Below are positions 57,706 through 64,000 of a stretch of DNA of 64,000 nucleotides, one piece after another. Origin of the DNA: UMGS2069 sp900557585 (GTDB taxonomy: Bacteria; Bacillota; Clostridia; Christensenellales; UBA1242). How positions within the stretch are numbered: position 1 is the stretch's first letter; each line of letters starts with the position of its first letter. Location of the stretch: assembly GCA_902476355.1 (NCBI GenBank), contig CABSCS010000004.1, positions 1-64,000 of the forward strand. Direction: 5' to 3'. Both the position numbers and the translations under genes were made by a program. The notes beneath the pieces were generated by a model, which had not been told where the DNA came from, did no database searches, and saw nothing but the letters and a program-made list of their open reading frames with translations.

Positions 57706-60003
57706 ATGAACGCAAGTTTAATCCCTACCATAGTGCTCAGCCTTTTCTTGGTTTGCATTATTTTGGGCTTCTTGTTTGGTTGGTTCCGTGGCTTTTCTAA
57801 ATCGCTTGTAAGATTTATTATTCTTTTAGCGGTTACTGTTTTGGCTTTCTTTGTGGTTCCATCAATCACCAAAGCCGTTTTAAAAATGGATATTTCAAAG
57901 TGGAATATCAATATTGATGGGGTTCAAGTTATCACACTTGGAGACCTTATCATTGACATGCTTGAAAAAATTCCTGTTGTTCAGGAGCTTATCGAGTCGA
58001 GCCCAACATTTGAAGAGGTGATTACTCTTGCACCACAAATGATTGCAAATGTTGTTTTGTTCATTGCATTCTTCTTCATTTTTAAATGGGTTTCAATGGT
58101 TATCTATTGGATTATTGCCGGAGTCTTCTTCTCAAAAAAGAAAATGGGAGACAAAGACCGTCACAAATTTATTGGTGCGGTGATTGGAACTGTTCAAGGT
58201 TTCATGATTGCAATTGTTTTGATGGTTCCAATTTTTGGAATGGTTGAAACAACAAGACCGGTTATGCAAGCAATCCAAGCAGAACAACAAGCAAATGCTT
58301 CTTCTGGAAGCGAAGAAACTCCTTCTGGATTTGTATATAATGTTGATGGCGAGGGTTCTGGAACCGAAGCGGGTGGCGAAGAGGCAAACGAACCAAAAGC
58401 CCCAACTCTTGGTGAAGTTTCAGATGAATCAATGAAATATATTAACGCTTTTGACAACACTTGGCTTGTAAAAGTGCTCAAGGCTGTGAAAATTTCAGAC
58501 ATGTCTGTTGCAATGTTCGACTCTCTCACAACTGTAAAAGACAGAGACCTTGAAATTCAACTTCGCAAAGAAATGAAAATTGTTGCCGATGCATATCCTG
58601 GACTTTCAGGACTTATTGGTGGTGATGCCAACCTTGAAGACGCAAACACCTATGACAGTTTGAAATCTGCTTTTGACAAACTTTATGAATCACCAGTTCT
58701 TTCTGGAATTGTTTCAGAAATTGTTCCAGCGGCTGCAAGCCGTTGGAGCGACCCAACTGTTGCCGAAGAAAACAGAGTGTTCTGCGGAATTCCAAAACCA
58801 AAATTTCAAGACGCAAGCACAAACCGCGTGTTCGATGCACTTCTTCTTAACCTTTCAACACAAACCGACAAAGATGAAATCAAAAAAGATGTTGACACAT
58901 CTATCGACGTTATGAAACTTTGCTGTTCATCTGGAATTGTTACAGCCGTTAAACACAATGGCGACATTATGGAAGTTCTTCTTCGTGAAAACAACCAAAA
59001 CCTTGTTTCAGACATTATTGATTTGTCGCTCAAAAGCAAAACTCTTGGAGATTGCTTGCCAGACATTATCAACATGGCAATGAATCAACTTTATAAAGCA
59101 CTTGCCATTACCGATGCCCCAGAAATTACATTAAAGAGCAACGAAGTGAACTGGGAAACCGAAAAAGTTCTTCTTCAAAATGTGTTCAACAATGTTTTGA
59201 AACTTTATGACGGAATCAAGAAGGGAACCGATGCGGGAAAAGACGCACTTGACAGCATTGACTTTGCATCACTTGGAAGAGCATTTGACGGACTTCGCTT
59301 GTCACAACTTTTGTCTGCTGGTTCACTTTCAATTATGACCAAACTTATGGATTCAGATTTCATTGTTGGTGCCGACGCTTCTGTTCTTGCAACATTCAAA
59401 GATAAAATGACTGCGGTTTGGACAGATTCAACCGTAAAAATGGAAGACACATTTGTTGCAATTCAAAACGCACTTGTTCTTGCAAAAAACCTTAAAAATG
59501 CTTCAACCGAAATTACACCAGAGAACATTGGTAACATTGTAAATGGTCTTAAAGAAAACGAAACTTTGAAAGACACCGTAAATGAACTTCTTAACAACGA
59601 AGAGACAATGAAAAATCTTGGCCTTGACCAAACAACTGCTGGCGTTGTTAAAGAGACAATTTCTTCTGTTATAAACTATGAATATAAAGAAGGCGAGGAC
59701 ATTCAAAAAGATATCGACGCAATTTCAGAAGTTTATAATGTTGCAAACAAAGTTATGTCCGCTGGTGTAGATTCACAAGTTAAGCTTGACACAACTGAAA
59801 CTAACAAACTTGTCGAAAAGATTGCTGAATCAACAGTTATCAAAGACAACCTTACAAAAGCAGGCAGCAAAGTTGGAAACCTTGATTATAGCAAACTTTC
59901 TAATGAATCAAAAACCAACATTGCACAATCAATCAATGACAACCAAACTCTTTCAACAGAAGAGAAAAATGCTCTCAAAGCATTGTTTGGTATTGGTGCT
60001 TAA
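57706..60003 (+). CDS. Large membrane protein with CvpA-like N-terminus
   Basis: The first 180 residues have four membrane helices in the CvpA/colicin V production protein arrangement (LGFLFGWFRGFSKSLVRFII is the family's first loop). A low-complexity Ser/Gly/Glu linker (about 195-235) follows, and then about 530 residues of acidic, helical, probably soluble sequence with many Asp-Lys-rich helices. The total is 765 aa, far longer than CvpA (about 160-180). The ATG at 57706 has AGGAAGG 8 nt upstream, preferred over the GTG at 57697. It is a single gene between its own upstream region and a terminator. Function unknown. Confidence 0.75.
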   Translation: MNASLIPTIVLSLFLVCIILGFLFGWFRGFSKSLVRFIILLAVTVLAFFVVPSITKAVLKMDISKWNINIDGVQVITLGDLIIDMLEKIPVVQELIESSPTFEEVITLAPQMIANVVLFIAFFFIFKWVSMVIYWIIAGVFFSKKKMGDKDRHKFIGAVIGTVQGFMIAIVLMVPIFGMVETTRPVMQAIQAEQQANASSGSEETPSGFVYNVDGEGSGTEAGGEEANEPKAPTLGEVSDESMKYINAFDNTWLVKVLKAVKISDMSVAMFDSLTTVKDRDLEIQLRKEMKIVADAYPGLSGLIGGDANLEDANTYDSLKSAFDKLYESPVLSGIVSEIVPAAASRWSDPTVAEENRVFCGIPKPKFQDASTNRVFDALLLNLSTQTDKDEIKKDVDTSIDVMKLCCSSGIVTAVKHNGDIMEVLLRENNQNLVSDIIDLSLKSKTLGDCLPDIINMAMNQLYKALAITDAPEITLKSNEVNWETEKVLLQNVFNNVLKLYDGIKKGTDAGKDALDSIDFASLGRAFDGLRLSQLLSAGSLSIMTKLMDSDFIVGADASVLATFKDKMTAVWTDSTVKMEDTFVAIQNALVLAKNLKNASTEITPENIGNIVNGLKENETLKDTVNELLNNEETMKNLGLDQTTAGVVKETISSVINYEYKEGEDIQKDIDAISEVYNVANKVMSAGVDSQVKLDTTETNKLVEKIAESTVIKDNLTKAGSKVGNLDYSKLSNESKTNIAQSINDNQTLSTEEKNALKALFGIGA

Positions 60004-60007
60004 TAAA

Positions 60008-60041
60008 TAAAAAATATGCAGAAATTTCTGCATATTTTTTT
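60008..60041 (+). terminator. Terminator of the CvpA-like gene
   Basis: AAAAAATATGCAGAAA and TTTCTGCATATTTTTT form a stem after the stop codon. Confidence 0.88.
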
Positions 60042-60254
60042 TATGCTTATTTTTAAAATTGCTTAAAGGAAAAATCAAAAAACAAATAGAGCCGATGTGA
60101 ATTATCTTTATGATTGGTTTAATAAAAGGTGCAGTCTTGGCAGTGGATTTTATTGCTGAATATCATATCAAATAAATTGTATAAAAATGAAAATTGCTAT
60201 TGAAAAAAGCGTGAGGATAGGATATAATGATTACACATTTTTACGGAGAAAGAT

Positions 60255-60926
60255 ATGAGAGAAAAATTTTATGTGTTTCTTGATATTGACGGAACACTTT
60301 GGGACATGAAAGACCTTCACAAAAGAAACAAGGTTGTTGTTGAACTTAATCCAGAAAGCATTCAGGCAGTTTATGCATTGATGGATAGTTTGGAGCAAAA
60401 ATATAATGCCGAACTTGTTATCACATCGCGCAGAAGAACCGATTGGTGTGAATGTTTGCGTTTCTTGCAACAAGAAGGGTTTGATATTTTTAAATATGAT
60501 TTGCACAGAACTCATCTTACAAATTGGAAAAAGCCTCGCGGGGTTAAAATTGCTGAATATATGTATAACGACCGCATTGGAAATTCTGGCTACGAACCAA
60601 AACTCTTTTCAAGGCTTTTTGAAAAGCACATGGCAAAAAAAGAAAACCAAAAGATGAAAAACAATTTTGTTGTTATTGATGACGACATGGCCCCACTTAA
60701 AGATTATATTTTGCCAGAAAACATTATCCAAACAAGCAGAGAAAGAAGATCTCTTGACATGGAAATGGTTGAAGAATTTTTGCGTTCAAAAGGACTTGAA
60801 AATGTGAATAAAGGTCAACATATTTTGCAGAGGAAAGAAGAAAAGCAAATTGTTGAAACAAGAAAACCAGACAAAATCAAACAACCGGCTTCATCTTTGG
60901 AAGAAAGCGAACTTGGAGAAGAATAA
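60255..60926 (+). CDS. HAD-like hydrolase domain protein
   Basis: The 223-aa product has HAD motif I FLDIDGTLWD (Asp10, Asp12), motif II at VITSRRR, and motif IV-like VIDDDMAPL. This is the small-cap type seen in phage and uncharacterised phosphatase or polynucleotide-end proteins. The last 40 residues are a charged tail (EEKQIVETRKPDKIKQP). GGAGAAAG precedes the ATG and a TATAAT box lies about 30 nt upstream. The substrate is unknown. Confidence 0.75.
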   Translation: MREKFYVFLDIDGTLWDMKDLHKRNKVVVELNPESIQAVYALMDSLEQKYNAELVITSRRRTDWCECLRFLQQEGFDIFKYDLHRTHLTNWKKPRGVKIAEYMYNDRIGNSGYEPKLFSRLFEKHMAKKENQKMKNNFVVIDDDMAPLKDYILPENIIQTSRERRSLDMEMVEEFLRSKGLENVNKGQHILQRKEEKQIVETRKPDKIKQPASSLEESELGEE

Positions 60927-60955
60927 AAAGACCCACTTTTGTGGGTTTTTCTTTT
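60927..60955 (+). terminator. Terminator of the HAD gene
   Basis: AAAGACCCAC and GTGGGTTTTT form a short strong stem followed by Ts. Confidence 0.82.
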
Positions 60956-61051
60956 GCATTTTTTCTGCCTTTTTAATGCAATATTGGGGGTTGAAAAAAG
61001 GTGACAGGTGTGATATAATAAAGTTACAATTAAATATAAGGATGGTTGAAT

Positions 61052-62449
61052 ATGGATTCACAAGAAATTTTATTGTCTGAACTTTCAGACGGAGTGAAAG
61101 GTTTGAACCTTTATTTGAACAGTGACGACTCGGGAGAATGGAATCTTCGCAGAGTTAAAAAATTCATTAAAAGTTCAGATTTTGCAAAGCGCGATTTTGT
61201 GCTTAAACGCAAACTTTATATCATGTTTGACCCAAGTCAAAGAGTTTCTTCTGATGTTCTTAAAAAACAAGTTGACCTTTATGTTGACCTTTTGAATGAA
61301 GGGTTTGATGTTGCGAGCGCTTTCCCAGAGTTTGCAGGCTTTATTGAAAACATGTTCAAAACCGACATAAACAAACTCAGTAACGACAAACTTTTTGCAA
61401 TGCTCCATGCAATGGACAGACTTAAAAATGAGTGCACAACCGATGTTATAGATGAGTTTGAAACAAAAATTCCACTTCTTTACGCTCAAAATATTGATGA
61501 CATGACCAATCGTCGTTTGAGCATTTTGATAAACTATATCAAAGATATGGAGTTTGACAACCTTACAATGGAGCAACAAGGCTTTGTGATTGACCTTTTC
61601 AATCGATGTGCTGTTAAAACCGAAACAAGTGACAACAACCGAAATAAACTTTCAACTTCTGATTGGTTCAAAGACAATGTTTCGAACTATTATAGCCAAT
61701 TCAACAAAGCATTTTTCAATGTTGGATTCTATGAGAATTCACTTCTTGACGAGCCAACAAAAAAAATTCGTTTTAAATATCTTGTGAAATATGCAAACTT
61801 GCAGAATGCTTTCATAAAACAAATGGAAAATGAGGCGGGTTATTACAGAACAACTGTTGCAAGACATCTTTATCGCAGTTCATCGGACAAGGTTTATGAA
61901 ACCGCAAGAAACTGTGCAAGAAATCTCGAAATTCCAACATTTCCAGAATATGACGAATCGTCTTCGTCTTTCAAATATTATTATCTTCGTGAACCACGCG
62001 AATATAAAACCAGCGTAACATCAAAAATGCTTGGAATGTTCCGCTCAATGGTTCGCTATAAATTGTCAGAAGCAAGTTGGACAGGCGACATAAAGTTGTC
62101 TGCTCAAAAACTTTCAGAGTTTGTTTGCACAAACAAAATGAATCATGATGTGATGAAAATCATGGCAGAAAATCAACGTGATGAAGATTTTGTTCATGGC
62201 TACAAGCAACTTGGCGCATGGCTTGTTTCGCTTGTTCACCTTGATGAACTTTCAAGAACTCCGGTTTCTGATTTGATCCCTCCACTGGACAAAAAATTCT
62301 TACAAAGACCTCAAATGCAAAAAGAACCAGAAAAGCAAACAAGTCCACTTGAAACAACTGTTTTAAAAAAGGTTGAAACAGGTTTTTATGTGAAAGAAAA
62401 ACAAGGCCAACAACAACTTTCATTTTTTCAACCAGGCGAAGAAGAATAA
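61052..62449 (+). CDS. Protein of unknown function, helical
   Basis: I do not recognise this 465-aa protein. It is helical and without signal or membrane segments, and has many Asp/Lys/Asn residues. A middle region (residues 95-200, DINKLSNDKLFAMLHAMDRL and on) looks like helical repeats, and the C-terminus is Gln-rich. AAGGATG stands before the ATG at 61052 (the TTG at 61046 is an alternative), and a TGATATAAT box is at about 61010. A strong hairpin (62454-62482) follows. Confidence 0.7.
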   Translation: MDSQEILLSELSDGVKGLNLYLNSDDSGEWNLRRVKKFIKSSDFAKRDFVLKRKLYIMFDPSQRVSSDVLKKQVDLYVDLLNEGFDVASAFPEFAGFIENMFKTDINKLSNDKLFAMLHAMDRLKNECTTDVIDEFETKIPLLYAQNIDDMTNRRLSILINYIKDMEFDNLTMEQQGFVIDLFNRCAVKTETSDNNRNKLSTSDWFKDNVSNYYSQFNKAFFNVGFYENSLLDEPTKKIRFKYLVKYANLQNAFIKQMENEAGYYRTTVARHLYRSSSDKVYETARNCARNLEIPTFPEYDESSSSFKYYYLREPREYKTSVTSKMLGMFRSMVRYKLSEASWTGDIKLSAQKLSEFVCTNKMNHDVMKIMAENQRDEDFVHGYKQLGAWLVSLVHLDELSRTPVSDLIPPLDKKFLQRPQMQKEPEKQTSPLETTVLKKVETGFYVKEKQGQQQLSFFQPGEEE

Positions 62450-62453
62450 TTAT

Positions 62454-62482
62454 AAACCACCAAATATTTGGTGGTTTTTTAT
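62454..62482 (+). terminator. Terminator after the helical unknown gene
   Basis: AAACCACCAAA and TTTGGTGGTTT form a perfect stem followed by Ts. Confidence 0.88.
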
Positions 62483-62614
62483 TGCAAGATAAAGTTTTTG
62501 CACTTTTTGTGAATGTTTAAGTGCATGACAAATAAATTTGGCTTAAAATTGCAATTTAGGGCTTAAAACTGTGAAAAATAAGTGAAATTTTAGTGCAAAT
62601 TTTGAAAGTTGTGT

Positions 62615-62620
62615 TATAAT
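62615..62620 (+). promoter_or_regulatory. -10 element giving a leaderless mRNA for the peptidase gene
   Basis: TG-T-TATAAT (62612-62620) lies 6 nt before the ATG at 62627, so +1 falls on the A of the start codon. No ribosome site is present. Confidence 0.5.
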
Positions 62621-62626
62621 GAAAAC

Positions 62627-63541
62627 ATGAAAGAAGTTGAATTTAAACATCATGTTGAACTTGTGAATAATTCAAAAGAAAAAGATTTGTTCGAAAAACA
62701 TAAAGATTATATCCTTGAAGTTGTAAACGAATTTTTATCTAGTTTTGATTTTTCTGCAAATTTGACAATCAGAGTTGAAGACGTTTCAAATGATGCAGAG
62801 TTTGTGAACGGAGAAGTTTCAGATGCTTTTTCTGGTGTGACAAAATATGGTCATTTTATTGGGCTTTCAAGCATGCTTCTTCGTTTAGCCGAACATGACC
62901 AAGGGCTTCGACTTTGCTCGGCACTTTTTCATGAACTTGCGCATGTTTATGACCACCATCACATTTTGAAAAGTCCATATTGCAAGTTCAATCCAATGAA
63001 ACTTTCACATGAAACTGTTGATGACTTGGTTTTTGCTTGTGGCTATCATTTTTGGACAGAGTTTTTTGCGTATTATAAAACATATTGGCTGTTTGAAGAA
63101 AGCAGAGAGCAATATCCAACTTTTTTAAAAATTGTAAATGCTTATAAAAGTTTGAAAGAAAGGCACGCTGAAATTGATAAGTATATTTGGACAGACCGTA
63201 AACGTGTTGCAAGAAAATGCGCGGGGTTCATAGGCGATGTTGAAGCGTTTATTTATGCTCTTTCAAAGTATATGGCGGGCAATGCAAACAAACGTAAAAG
63301 TTATCAATATTGCGACAAAACCAAAAACATGAAAGAGTTTGGCGAAGTTGAAACAATTGTGCAAAGGCTATATGCAAAGATTGCTCCAATTTTCACGAAT
63401 ACCTATGGCAGAGGCATGACAAACAAGATTGGTTGGCTTGGAAACAGCATTATTGTGAATGTTTATAAAAAATTCAATATTTGTCCTGTGCAAGGAAAGA
63501 AAAGAGCACACTATGCTTTGTATTCGGGAGAGGAAGAATGA
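62627..63541 (+). CDS. Putative zinc metallopeptidase (HExxH)
   Basis: The 304-aa product has HELAHVYDHH (about residues 105-114), the zinc-binding HExxH with a further His pair, following a helix that reads GLRLCSALF. A downstream Glu in FWTEFFAYY (about 148) could be the third ligand, as in gluzincins. There is no signal peptide, so it is cytoplasmic. The first in-frame ATG supported by context is 62627, at the predicted transcription start. Its stop overlaps the dtd-like start by 4 nt. The exact family is not recognised. Confidence 0.7.
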   Translation: MKEVEFKHHVELVNNSKEKDLFEKHKDYILEVVNEFLSSFDFSANLTIRVEDVSNDAEFVNGEVSDAFSGVTKYGHFIGLSSMLLRLAEHDQGLRLCSALFHELAHVYDHHHILKSPYCKFNPMKLSHETVDDLVFACGYHFWTEFFAYYKTYWLFEESREQYPTFLKIVNAYKSLKERHAEIDKYIWTDRKRVARKCAGFIGDVEAFIYALSKYMAGNANKRKSYQYCDKTKNMKEFGEVETIVQRLYAKIAPIFTNTYGRGMTNKIGWLGNSIIVNVYKKFNICPVQGKKRAHYALYSGEEE

Positions 63542-63972
63542 AGGCGATAATCCAGAAAGTTAAAAAAGCAACCCTTTACAGCGAGGGTGAAAAGTTCAGT
63601 GAAATTGGAAATGGAATGCTTGTTTTGTTTGGAGTTTCGGCAAATGATGATGCATCAAAAGTGAAAGCGTTTGCAGAGAAAATCTTGAAACTTCGCATTT
63701 TTGATGATGAAAACGGAAAAACAAACAAAAGCATTTTTGACACAAACGGCGAAATTATGGTTGTAAGCAACTTTACTCTTTATGCTTCACTAAAAGGAAC
63801 AAATCGTCCAGATTTCATAAATTCTGCAAAGGCTGAAAAAGCAGAAGAAATTTATAATTTGTTTGTGAAAGAACTTTCAAAACAAATCAAAGTGAAAACC
63901 GGAGTTTTTCGAACATATATGGAGATTGAAACCGTTCTTGACGGCCCCGGAACCTATGAATATGAGGTGTAG
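63538..63972 (+). CDS. dtd: D-aminoacyl-tRNA deacylase (DTD)-like, diverged
   Basis: DTD removes D-amino acids wrongly loaded on tRNA. The 144-aa product has the family layout: MKAIIQKVKKATL, IGNGMLVLFGVS, LRIFDDENGKTNKS, VVSNFTLYASLKGTNRPDF. Two active-site motifs differ from the norm: SQFTL is SNFTL, and NDGPVT near the end is LDGPGT. The Gly-Pro pair that gives chirality selection is kept. The start is the ATG at 63538 with GGGAGAGGAAG upstream, overlapping the previous stop (ATGA); the frame back to 63481 lies inside the peptidase gene. It may have altered activity. Confidence 0.85.
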   Translation: MKAIIQKVKKATLYSEGEKFSEIGNGMLVLFGVSANDDASKVKAFAEKILKLRIFDDENGKTNKSIFDTNGEIMVVSNFTLYASLKGTNRPDFINSAKAEKAEEIYNLFVKELSKQIKVKTGVFRTYMEIETVLDGPGTYEYEV

Positions 63973-64000
63973 AGCACAAAAACAAAATTGATTTGTCAAA

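Overview
The window looks like part of a chromosome of a low-GC member of the Bacillota (class Clostridia or a close uncultured relative, probably host-associated). The reasons are the AT-rich sequence, strong AGGAG-type ribosome sites, sigma-A promoters (TTGACA-N17-TATAAT, often with an extended TGN -10), the mrnC-rlmB-sigH and dnaX-ybaB-recR gene orders, a CwlD-type amidase, a minimal SufBC pair, and AspRS-GatCAB for Asn-tRNA. No species is assigned.

Layout. 1-9.3 kb: partial comF, secA, sufCB, a gene-free stretch with three tandem promoter-terminator units, a membrane-anchored gene broken by one in-frame stop, a ZIP transporter and a flavodoxin/ogt gene wreck. 9.5-11 kb: tRNA-Ala and tRNA-Ile, then a small accessory insertion (XRE regulator plus BamE-like protein) bordered by tRNA-Ile fragments. 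11-18 kb: small membrane and DUF4186 genes, a large transglutaminase-like protein, iscR-iscS-iscU and a cell-wall amidase. 18.2-22.5 kb: mrnC-rlmB-sigH-dnaX-ybaB-recR. 22.5-28.5 kb: a peptidase, then an Asn-rich leader peptide and attenuator ahead of aspS-gatC-gatA-gatB. 28.7-34.6 kb: a PLP enzyme, membrane proteins, phosphoketolase and thymidine kinase.

35.1-50.0 kb is a 14.9-kb defence island inserted in the anticodon loop of a tRNA-Arg(CCT) gene. The two halves of the host tRNA lie at the two ends and the island carries its own intact tRNA-Arg(CCT). It holds a GHKL-ATPase/nuclease with a cytosine-C5 methylase, a truncated integrase, a seven-gene Type I restriction operon with unusual accessory genes and a TAEL-repeat HsdS, a cassette of small unknown genes, and a HEPN protein.

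50-64 kb: a gene-poor stretch full of TGTGCAA-type palindromes, a lipoprotein cluster, tRNA-Arg(ACG), a lipase, a YhhN protein, initiator tRNA-Met, a large CvpA-like membrane protein, a HAD protein, a putative metallopeptidase and a DTD-like deacylase.

The most notable observations are (1) a textbook-type but apparently Asn-specific attenuator controlling the transamidation route to Asn-tRNA, (2) the tRNA-Arg gene split by an island that brings a replacement, (3) three consecutive short transcription units upstream of sufC, and (4) three genes whose -10 box lies exactly 6 nt before the ATG, implying leaderless mRNAs.
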